14,687 nt of DNA from CAYLOC01 sp964385195 (GTDB lineage Bacteria > Actinomycetota > Actinomycetes > Propionibacteriales > Nocardioidaceae). Made by a program: the position numbers and the translations under genes. Each line of letters begins with the position of its first letter. The first letter of the stretch is position 1. The DNA lies in NCBI GenBank assembly GCA_964385195.1, contig CAYLOC010000062.1, positions 1-14,687 on the forward strand, given 5' to 3'. This document shows positions 6,587-13,258 of the stretch, piece after piece. Below the pieces are notes generated by a model. The model saw nothing but the letters and a program-made list of their open reading frames with translations. It did no database searches and had not been told where the DNA came from.

Positions 6587-8941
6587 GTGAAAGTACGAAA
6601 ACTGGGCAAACGGCTGGCGCTCACCAGCGCTGTCGCGGGAATGATGGCCGCGCCGCTGGGTCTGATGGCGCCGGCGCAGGCCGCACCGAGCGGTGACGTG
6701 ACGATCAACCTGTTGAACATCAACGACTTCCACGGCCGGATCGACGACGGCACCGTCGGCTTCGCCGCGACCATCCAGAAGCTACGGCTGAACGACGGTG
6801 CCAACGGGGGCAACACCCTGCTACTCAGCGCCGGAGACAACTTCGGCGCCTCGCTGTTCGCCTCCGCGGTCCAGGAGGACAAGCCGACCATCGACGTACT
6901 GAACGCGCTGGGCCTCAAGGCCTCCGCCGTCGGTAACCACGAGTTCGACAAGGGGTTCGCGGACCTCACCAGCCGGGTGGACAAGCTCGCCGACTTCCCC
7001 TACCTCGGCGCCAACGTCTACACGCGCGCCGCAGGCAGCGATGACCCGAAACCCACGGGACCGGAGTGCTTCAACACCAAGCCGGCGCTGCAGCAGTACG
7101 CCACCTTCGACGTCAACGGCCTGACCGTGGGCGTGATCGGTGCCGTCACCCAGTCCACCCCGGACAAGGTCAGCCCGGGCGGGATCAAGCAGATCCAGTT
7201 CTGCGACCCGGTCATGGCGGTGAACCGGGTCGTCAAGCAGCTCACCGACGGCAACACCGGCAACGGTGAGGCCGACGTACTCGTGGCGGAGTACCACTCC
7301 GGCGCCCCGGACAGCTACACCGGGGACCTCTCCAAGGGGCAATGGCTGCAGAAGGAGTTCGGTGAAAGCCCGGCCTTTGCGAAGATCGTCAAGCACACCA
7401 GCCCCAAGGTGGACGCTCTCATGACTGGAGACAGCCACCAGGCTTACGCTCTGCAGGCCCCCGTATGGAAGAACGGCACGAAGACGAGCCAGACACGGCC
7501 ACTGCTGGAGACCGGCAGTTACCACGAGAACGTCGGCCACGTCACGCTTCAGGTCGACCCCGCGACCGGGGACGTGTCCAGCTCCAACGTGGAGAACGTG
7601 CCGAGCCTGGAGTCGGACAAGATCGGCGCGCTGGCCAACGACCCGAAGGTCCAGAAGGTGCAACAGATCGTCAAGCAGGCACTGGCGTACGCCGAGAAGA
7701 TCGGCAACAAGCCGGTCGGGAAGATCACCGACGACATCACGACCGCCTTCACCGACACCAACGGCGACGGCAAGTACACCCCGTCCGACGCTCGCGACGA
7801 CCGTTCGCAGGAGTCAACGCTCGGTGACCTGGTCGCGAACATGTTGCTGTACACGTTCCGGCCCGACGCCGACGTCAGCCACCATGCAGACCTCGGCATC
7901 ATCAACCCCGGTGGCCTGCGTGCGGAGCTCTTCTACCAGGGAGACACGGCCGACAACAAGGCGAACACAGACGGTGTCGTGACCTATGCCGAGGCCAACG
8001 AGGTGCTGCCGTTCGGTGACAACCTGTGGACGGTAGACCTGACCGGCAGCCAGCTCAAGACCATCCTCGAACAGCAGTGGCAGCCCGCGGACGCCGACGA
8101 CCCGTACCTGCAGCTGGGGCTCTCGTCCAACGTCACCTACACGTTCGACCCGGACGCCGCGAAGGGCCATCACATCTCCCAGGTGATGATCGACGTACCC
8201 GGTGACGGGGTGGAGGGATTCGAGCCGCTCGACCCGGACAAGACCTACACCGTGGCGACCGAGTCGTTCCTCGGTGAGGGCGGCGACCACTTTTACGAGT
8301 TCGCCAACGGCACCCACCACGACTCCGGGATGATCGACCGGGAGGGCTGGCTCGACTTCTGGCATGCGCACAACACCGAGGACACGGCGGTCTCGCCTGA
8401 CTTCGCACGGCAGAGCACCGTTGTCCAAGGGCTGAGCAGTACGACGGTCCGCGCGGGTGACACGCTGTCGTTCACCCTGTCGAAGCTGGACCTGCACTCG
8501 GTCGGCAGCCCGAAGAACACCGAGGTCACGGTGTCGCTGCACAGCCCGAGCCCGGTCGACCTGGGGACCTTCCCGGTTACCGACGGGAGCGCGAAGATCG
8601 ACGTGACGATCCCGGCGTCGATGGCGGCCGGCCAGCACACGCTGGTGGTCGTTGCGCAACCAACGAACACCACCGTGCGCGTCCCGATCACGGTGACTGC
8701 GGCCGCGACCACCCCACCGCCGACGACTGCGCCGCCGACGACTGCGCCTCCCACGAGCCAGCCTCCGACGACCACCCCGCCCAGTCAGCTGCCGACGAAG
8801 GTCCCGGCCGGAATGAGCGGGTCCGGGTCATCGTCGAACGGCCCTGGTGCCGGAGTGGCGGGAGGTGTCGCCGGAGGCGTGTTGGCGGTCCTGCTGCTCG
8901 GTGTCGCCGCATTCCGCCGGAAGGGCAGCCACCAGGCCTAG
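6587..8941 (+). CDS. Secreted, cell-surface 5'-nucleotidase / UshA-type metallophosphoesterase
   Basis: The 784-aa protein starts at GTG 6587, with AAGGG 8 nt upstream. Residues 1-32 are a signal peptide (KVRKLGKR, hydrophobic core, cleavage after AQA). The calcineurin-like domain follows: Asp47 and His49 in NDFHG, Asp84 in SAGDNFG, Asn117/His118 in VGNHEFD, His237 in AEYHSG, and GDSH at 281-284. The nucleotidase C-terminal domain spans about 375-575, with STLGDLVANML, INPGGLRAEL, ANEVLPFGDNL and FLGEGGDHF. An EF-hand-like loop DTNGDGKYTPSD is at 390-401. An Ig-like beta domain (about 612-705), a Pro/Thr stalk (710-732), one membrane segment (about 756-776) and a basic tail FRRKG complete it. 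Known: relatives release phosphate and nucleosides from extracellular nucleotides. Inferred: membrane-anchored phosphate or purine scavenging. No LPXTG sortase motif is present. Its stop overlaps that of the convergent gene. Confidence 0.93.
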   Translation: MKVRKLGKRLALTSAVAGMMAAPLGLMAPAQAAPSGDVTINLLNINDFHGRIDDGTVGFAATIQKLRLNDGANGGNTLLLSAGDNFGASLFASAVQEDKPTIDVLNALGLKASAVGNHEFDKGFADLTSRVDKLADFPYLGANVYTRAAGSDDPKPTGPECFNTKPALQQYATFDVNGLTVGVIGAVTQSTPDKVSPGGIKQIQFCDPVMAVNRVVKQLTDGNTGNGEADVLVAEYHSGAPDSYTGDLSKGQWLQKEFGESPAFAKIVKHTSPKVDALMTGDSHQAYALQAPVWKNGTKTSQTRPLLETGSYHENVGHVTLQVDPATGDVSSSNVENVPSLESDKIGALANDPKVQKVQQIVKQALAYAEKIGNKPVGKITDDITTAFTDTNGDGKYTPSDARDDRSQESTLGDLVANMLLYTFRPDADVSHHADLGIINPGGLRAELFYQGDTADNKANTDGVVTYAEANEVLPFGDNLWTVDLTGSQLKTILEQQWQPADADDPYLQLGLSSNVTYTFDPDAAKGHHISQVMIDVPGDGVEGFEPLDPDKTYTVATESFLGEGGDHFYEFANGTHHDSGMIDREGWLDFWHAHNTEDTAVSPDFARQSTVVQGLSSTTVRAGDTLSFTLSKLDLHSVGSPKNTEVTVSLHSPSPVDLGTFPVTDGSAKIDVTIPASMAAGQHTLVVVAQPTNTTVRVPITVTAAATTPPPTTAPPTTAPPTSQPPTTTPPSQLPTKVPAGMSGSGSSSNGPGAGVAGGVAGGVLAVLLLGVAAFRRKGSHQA
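8717..8746 (+). repeat. Two perfect 15-bp tandem repeats in the nucleotidase stalk
   Basis: CCGCCGACGACTGCG occurs at 8717-8731 and again at 8732-8746, encoding PPTTA twice (residues 711-720). Degenerate units follow to about 8776 (PPTSQ, PPTTT). The repeat makes a flexible, probably wall-crossing linker and is a likely place for length variation between strains. Confidence 0.85.
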
Positions 8942-10266
8942 CGGGACAGCCGGGCCACCATGGTCGCAGTGTCGTCGTCGGCATCGAGCACGTGGTGTTC
9001 GGTGTCGGCGGCGACCCGCGTCAGGGTAGGCAGCACCACGTCGACCCCGATCGCGTCGCGGTTCCATACCCGCCGGTTCGCCGCAGCGACGAACTCTGCC
9101 GCCGACGGGCCGCCCTCGCGGTGTCCGGGCTGGACATTCAGGGAGACCCGGTCGGTCAGCGGGTAGCGACCGGGCGCGGCGGCAGGGGAGAGCGCGTCAC
9201 TGGATCCGCCGACGGACCGCGTGGCATCGGTGATCCGGTCGGGGGCGAACACCGGCTCGGGTACGACGACCTCAAGCGTGTCGGGGTCCACGGCGGCAGT
9301 GGGCGTGTCGGCGATCGCGAAGCCGTACGCCGTCAAGGTGTCCTCGTCGGTGCACGAGGCGCGGAGGTTGGCGGGGAGCAGCCAAGCCGCGCCCCGGCGT
9401 ACGAGGACCATGGCGTCGAGATGGACCAGGTCCGTGTCGTGCTCGGCATGGTGCCCGGTGAGGTAGCCACCGAGCGCGGTGAGGAGCCGGGTGACCGAAC
9501 GGGTGCGGACCGTGGTCTCACATGCGCGCAGCAGCAGATGGTGACCAGTCCCCCCGGGGACGGCGAGCCGCAGCGAGTAGTTCGGCGGAGCCACCGCCCC
9601 GGCGGCCGCCTGCCCGTCCAGCGTGCGACCCTCCACTAACGAGGCCAGGGCAGCGTCGAGCCGGGCGGAGTCGCAGCGGACACNNNNNNNNNNNNNNNNN
9701 NNNNNNNNNNNNNNNNNNNNNNNNNNNNNNNNNNNNNNNNNNNNNNNNNNNNNNNNNNNNNNNNNNNNNNNNNNNNNNNNNNNTAACGAGGCCAGGGCAG
9801 CGTCGAGCCGGGCGGAGTCGCAGCGGACACCGACGAGGTAGCGGCCGACCCGGACCGTCCGGGTGTCGAACCAGCAGACGTCGGGGCGTTGCGCACAGTC
9901 CGCGTCGGTCACGGGGATCACCCGGTCGACCCCCTCGGTCGGCGTGCTGCGCCCGTGAGCCCGGGGCCGTGGGACCCGCGCGGCGGGGGTGTCCAACAAC
10001 CCCTGCCGCTCGAAGTCGCGCACCACGGTCAGCAGGTCCTCGCGGACGTGGTGGAGCGCCCAGCCCGACACGGCAGCGATGTCCTCCGCGATCGCGGTGA
10101 GAGGGACGTCGGGTCCCAGGCACCGCCAGACGGTGGCCGCCCCACTGCCGAGGTGATACGTGTGGCCGGACTCCTCGACGTACAACACGATCTCATCCCC
10201 GACCGGCTGCTGCCGGATGCTGGCACGCGGCGCGGGCGCGGAACTCAGGTCCAAGGCGCTGCGCAT
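8938..10266 (-). CDS. PqqD-domain protein fused to an HPr-kinase-like region without P-loop; interrupted by an assembly gap
   Basis: The frame is continuous around 100 unknown bases. If the duplicated 47 bp and the gap are collapsed, the protein is 393 aa (442 as assembled). Seen: residues 18-92 match the PqqD/RiPP-recognition fold, with TYHLGSGAATVWRCL at 36-50 followed by helices to QGLLD. A linker rich in Arg/Pro (95-115) leads to a second region (about 180-330). There LVHLDAMVLVRRGAAWLLPA (231-250) resembles the strand-turn-strand that in HPr-kinase-like proteins ends in the Walker A loop, but here no GxxGxGK follows. Known: PqqD-like domains bind leader peptides of modified peptides. Inferred: a binding or scaffold role; no catalytic activity is evident. 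It follows the ABC permease by 26 nt on the same strand. The ATG at 10266 has a leaderless-type TAGGAT upstream. Its stop overlaps the nucleotidase stop in CTAG. Confidence 0.72.
   Translation of the reverse strand: MRSALDLSSAPAPRASIRQQPVGDEIVLYVEESGHTYHLGSGAATVWRCLGPDVPLTAIAEDIAAVSGWALHHVREDLLTVVRDFERQGLLDTPAARVPRPRAHGRSTPTEGVDRVIPVTDADCAQRPDVCWFDTRTVRVGRYLVGVRCDSARLDAALASLXXXXXXXXXXXXXXXXXXXXXXXXXXXXXXXXXXVRCDSARLDAALASLVEGRTLDGQAAAGAVAPPNYSLRLAVPGGTGHHLLLRACETTVRTRSVTRLLTALGGYLTGHHAEHDTDLVHLDAMVLVRRGAAWLLPANLRASCTDEDTLTAYGFAIADTPTAAVDPDTLEVVVPEPVFAPDRITDATRSVGGSSDALSPAAAPGRYPLTDRVSLNVQPGHREGGPSAAEFVAAANRRVWNRDAIGVDVVLPTLTRVAADTEHHVLDADDDTATMVARLSR
9637..9830. repeat. Perfect 47-bp direct repeat flanking the N gap, probable unmerged contig overlap
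   Basis: Bases 9637-9683 and 9784-9830 are identical over 47 bp. The left copy ends exactly at the first N and the right copy begins exactly after the last N. That is the signature of two contig ends that overlap but were joined with a fixed spacer. Removing one copy plus the Ns deletes 147 bp (49 codons) and keeps the PqqD-domain gene in frame. Confidence 0.9.
9684..9783. other. Assembly gap of exactly 100 N
   Basis: One hundred consecutive N lie inside the PqqD-domain gene. The round length suggests a scaffolding placeholder rather than a measured distance, and the flanking duplication suggests that no sequence is really missing. Confidence 0.97.
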
Positions 10267-10278
10267 CCCCTCATCCTA
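10267..10278 (-). promoter_or_regulatory. Predicted leaderless promoter of the PqqD-domain gene
   Basis: On the minus strand TAGGAT (10273-10278) is followed by six bases (GAGGGG) and the ATG at 10266. TAGGAT is a common actinobacterial -10 sequence. The box sits in the 26-nt gap after the permease stop, so the gene may have its own transcript besides readthrough from the ABC genes. An alternative reading is AGGA (inside the box) as a weak Shine-Dalgarno. Confidence 0.4.
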
Positions 10279-10292
10279 GGGGCGGGGTCGGA

Positions 10293-11546
10293 TCACTCCT
10301 GCGCCGCGAGGGCCTGCCGGTAGCTCATCCGGCCCTGCGTCTGCAGCACCGACCGCTTGAACAACCGCTCACACACCACGACCGCCACCGCGACGAACGC
10401 CATCGTGAGAAGTAACGCGATCACCGGCTCCCACCACGCCGCGGTGCCCGACACCAGACGCATCGGCATCACGACCGTCGACATCACCGGGATATAGGAC
10501 GCGATCACCTGGCCGGTTCCCTCCAGGGCCAACGCTGCGAACAAGACCACCACCAGCAGCATCGTCAGCGGCGCGGTCGTGGACTGCAGGTCCTCGTGCC
10601 GTGTGCCGAGGGACCCCGCGACGGCCCAGATGCAGGCAAGGGCGAAGAAGCCCGCGATGAAGAACGCGACGAACCACCCGACGGCTCCCGCAACCATCGG
10701 AAGCAGTGACTCGTAGCTGGTGAAGGTCAGACCCACCAGCCCCACGACAGTGAGCAGCGCGATCTGCGCGAGCGCCATGATCGTGTTACCCAAGATCTTG
10801 CCGAACAACAGATGGCGGACCGGAATCGCGGAGACGAGGATCTCCACCACCCGGGACTGTTTCTCCGCCACCACACTGGTCGCGATCGTCATGCCGTACC
10901 CGAGCCCGGCCATGTAGAACAGCATCGCCATCGCGAACCCGACCACGAAACTGAAGCCGGTGTGACTGTCCGGATCCAGTAGCCGGTACGGTACGTCGCT
11001 GCCGTGGGTCAGTGCTGACGCTGTCGTTCCGGCCTGCTTGGCGTTCGCCACCAGGGTGCGGTGCTGCACTGCCTGCCGTACCACGCTGGCCAGGCGGTCT
11101 TCCTTGTCGGTGTTGCCCAGCAGCTGCCATCCCGAGGAGTCGTGGATGAGGCCGGCGTCCACGTCGCCGTCACGGACGGCGGTACGCACCGCGTCCGCGG
11201 AGGCATAACGGTGTACGTCGAGGGTGAACGTGTCCTCGCCGGACGTGGCCGCCGACCGCGCGTGTGTCGTGACCTGCTGCACCCCCGGTCCGGTCACGGC
11301 GACGTCAACGCTGTCATCCCGCTGGCTCATGAATGCCTGGAAGCCGAAGATTCCCACCATCAGCGCCAGGGTCACCGCTGTCGACACCAAGAACGTGCGG
11401 TCGGTGAGTTTCACCATGACCTCACGGGTCATCACCGTGACCCAGAACGGTTCCGCGCGCTGTCGCTTGTCTGCTGATGGGCCGTTGTTGTCCCCAAGGT
11501 GGGGACCGTGGGTGGTGTCGGTCTGGGAGGTCACGTGGGTGCTCAC
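10293..11546 (-). CDS. ABC-2 type transporter permease (NatB/YhaP-like)
   Basis: The 417-aa membrane protein has a cytoplasmic N-terminus (1-48), a first membrane segment at about 51-71, a large soluble loop (about 74-196) and five further segments (about 198-218, 253-273, 283-305, 325-345, 370-392). VAEKQSRVVEILVSAIPVRH (226-245) is the typical conserved coupling segment of ABC-2 exporters. Known: this architecture occurs in NatB-like sodium or drug exporters; the substrate cannot be read from sequence. The GTG start at 11546 overlaps the ATPase stop by 4 bp (GTGA), implying translational coupling and a paired ATPase-permease transporter. The N-terminal 30 residues are polar and low in complexity. 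Confidence 0.92.
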   Translation of the reverse strand: MSTHVTSQTDTTHGPHLGDNNGPSADKRQRAEPFWVTVMTREVMVKLTDRTFLVSTAVTLALMVGIFGFQAFMSQRDDSVDVAVTGPGVQQVTTHARSAATSGEDTFTLDVHRYASADAVRTAVRDGDVDAGLIHDSSGWQLLGNTDKEDRLASVVRQAVQHRTLVANAKQAGTTASALTHGSDVPYRLLDPDSHTGFSFVVGFAMAMLFYMAGLGYGMTIATSVVAEKQSRVVEILVSAIPVRHLLFGKILGNTIMALAQIALLTVVGLVGLTFTSYESLLPMVAGAVGWFVAFFIAGFFALACIWAVAGSLGTRHEDLQSTTAPLTMLLVVVLFAALALEGTGQVIASYIPVMSTVVMPMRLVSGTAAWWEPVIALLLTMAFVAVAVVVCERLFKRSVLQTQGRMSYRQALAAQE

Positions 11547-12424
11547 GCCGCCACCTCCCGGTAGATCGTGCTCAACGGGGGCACCTGCTCACTGAACTCC
11601 TGCACGGTGCCTCGCCGTAACGCCTCCGACAGCAGCCGGTGTGCGGAGTCCTCGGCGAGCAGCTCGACAACCGCGGTCGGGCCGTCCACGTCGAGCGCGT
11701 GCACCCCGGGGACGGCCCGGACCCAACCGGCGTCGGCATCCAGCACCAGCCGGTGCCGGGACGGCCCGCGACGACGGAGGTCAGCGACCCGGCCGTCGGC
11801 GACCACTTTGCCGTCGGCGAGGATCACCAGCCGGTCGCACAGCTGCTCCACCAGGTCGAGCTGGTGGGAGGAGAACAGCACGGGGACGCCGTTGGCTGCG
11901 TGCTCCCGGAGGACGTCGGCCATCGAGTCGACCGCGGCCGGGTCGAGACCGGAGAACGGCTCGTCGAGGATCAACGCGTCCGGGTCGATCATGACCGCGG
12001 CGGTGACTTGCACCCGCTGCTGGTTGCCGAGGGAGAGCGACTCCAACTTGTCCTTGCTCCGGGCTGCGAGCCCGAACCGCTCCAGGTGCGCTGAAGCACC
12101 GTCCCGCGCCGCGCGCTGGCTCATCCCATGCAGGCGGCCGAGATACACCAGTTGGTCAAGCACCCGCTGCTTCGGGTACAAGCCGCGTTCCTCGGGCATG
12201 TAGCCGAACCGCCGGCGGTGCGCGGCGGTCAACGGTTCACCGTGCCACCGTGCCTCACCACCGTGCGGTGCGAGGATTCCCATGATCATCCGCATCGTCG
12301 TGGTCTTCCCGGCGCCGTTACCACCGACAAAGCCGGTGAGCTCACCCGGCGCCACCCGGAACGACACCTGGTCCGCCGCCACGTGTTCGCCGAACCTGCG
12401 CGACAGCCTGTCCACTTCGAGCAC
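11543..12424 (-). CDS. ABC transporter ATP-binding protein (NatA-like)
   Basis: From GTG at 12424 the product is 293 aa. Seen: Walker A GGNGAGKTT (34-42), a PEERGLYP Q-loop region (77-84) with Glu in place of Gln as in NatA-type ATPases, signature LSLGNQQRV (130-138), Walker B and D-loop ALILDEPFSGLD (150-161), and H-loop His187 in LFSSHQ. A C-terminal domain of about 80 residues follows. The signature has SLGN where most transporters have SGGQ. The start is chosen because AGGAGG (12429-12434) lies just upstream. An in-frame ATG at 12496 would add 24 residues unlike the family. It partners with the overlapping permease. The nearby two-component pair on the same strand suggests stress- or drug-induced expression. 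Confidence 0.92.
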   Translation of the reverse strand: MLEVDRLSRRFGEHVAADQVSFRVAPGELTGFVGGNGAGKTTTMRMIMGILAPHGGEARWHGEPLTAAHRRRFGYMPEERGLYPKQRVLDQLVYLGRLHGMSQRAARDGASAHLERFGLAARSKDKLESLSLGNQQRVQVTAAVMIDPDALILDEPFSGLDPAAVDSMADVLREHAANGVPVLFSSHQLDLVEQLCDRLVILADGKVVADGRVADLRRRGPSRHRLVLDADAGWVRAVPGVHALDVDGPTAVVELLAEDSAHRLLSEALRRGTVQEFSEQVPPLSTIYREVAA

Positions 12425-12544
12425 TCGTCCTCCTGGATCTGAGCAGTGTTGTGATGATCTGTTTTCGACAGTAGAGGGGAGATCCGGCCCGTACATCAGC
12501 CGCGAGACGGAACTTTCCCGGCGTACGCCGCCCGGTCGCGTCGA
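12425..12544 (-). promoter_or_regulatory. Control region between the response regulator and ABC genes, with palindromes
   Basis: The 120-bp gap holds a perfect 12-bp palindrome CGGCGTACGCCG (12519-12530), a GGAA-CT-TTCC inverted repeat (12509-12518), and CTGT-N5-ACAG (12459-12471). On the minus strand TACTGT (12468-12473) is a candidate -10 and overlaps the last repeat. Inferred: a separate promoter for the ABC pair, with the regulator's operator upstream. I see no hairpin followed by T residues, so no intrinsic terminator after the regulator gene. Confidence 0.4.
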
Positions 12545-13258
12545 CTACTCCCCCGGAAGGATGAGACCGGCCTCGTAGGCGAACACGACGGCGTGAATTC
12601 GGTCACGGAGTCCGAGTTTGGACAGGCAGTTCGACACATGGGTCTTGACCGTCGCCTCTCCCACCACGAGTTGGGCGGCGATCTCGGCGTTGCTGGAGCC
12701 GCGGGCGAGCAGGGCGAGCACTTCGCGTTCGCGGCGGGTCAGCAACTGCAGGCGCTGCTGCTTGCCGGGGTCGGGGGGCTTCGCCCGTTCCCGGGCCGGG
12801 GTGGGGGAGCCGTCCGCGTGAGTCATCTGCTCGATCACCCGACGGGTGACCTCCGGGGCGAGCAGCGCGTGCCCGTGCCCGACCGAGCGGACCGCCTCCA
12901 CCAGCCGGTCGGGGTCGGTGTTCTTCAGCAGGAAGCCGCTGGCACCCGCCTTCAGGCCGGCGAAGACATAGTCGTCCCGGTCGAACGTGGTGAGGATGAT
13001 GACCTTCCCGAGGTCGCGTTCGACGATGGTCTCGGTAGCGGCGATTCCGTCGAGCACCGGCATCTGCACGTCCATCAGGATCACGTCCGGGTGCATCCGC
13101 TCGGCGGCCGTGATCGCCTCATTGCCGTCCGCTGCCTCCCCGACGACCTCGATGTCGTTCTCCCCCGACAGCATCAGCGCGAACCCGGAGCGGACGAGCT
13201 GCTGGTCGTCGACGAGCAGCACCCGGAGGGCGTCGTCGGTTCCGCCGGCGGCCGTCAC
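12545..13258 (-). CDS. NarL/LuxR-family response regulator
   Basis: The 237-aa regulator has a receiver domain with acidic pair Asp17/Asp18 (LLVDDQQ), phospho-acceptor Asp63 (LMDVQMP), Thr90 and Lys112 (FLLKNTD). A linker (about 147-168) leads to a LuxR-type helix-turn-helix at 170-235, with LTRREREVLALLARGSSNAE and VKTHVSNCLSKLGLRDR. It starts at GTG 13258 and overlaps the kinase stop by 4 bp (GTGA), the usual coupling of cognate pairs. Inferred: phosphorylated by the adjacent kinase and acting on the downstream ABC genes, as in NatK/NatR-NatAB-like or drug-sensing loci. Confidence 0.95.
   Translation of the reverse strand: MTAAGGTDDALRVLLVDDQQLVRSGFALMLSGENDIEVVGEAADGNEAITAAERMHPDVILMDVQMPVLDGIAATETIVERDLGKVIILTTFDRDDYVFAGLKAGASGFLLKNTDPDRLVEAVRSVGHGHALLAPEVTRRVIEQMTHADGSPTPARERAKPPDPGKQQRLQLLTRREREVLALLARGSSNAEIAAQLVVGEATVKTHVSNCLSKLGLRDRIHAVVFAYEAGLILPGE

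Noticed and set aside
9637..9830. Genuine tandem duplication within the PqqD-domain gene
   Set aside because: Both copies end exactly at the N boundary and the spacer is exactly 100 N, which fits an assembly join better than biology.
12425..12496. 24-residue N-terminal extension of the ABC ATPase from ATG 12496
   Set aside because: The added residues are unlike ABC ATPases and contain the candidate promoter; GTG 12424 has AGGAGG upstream.
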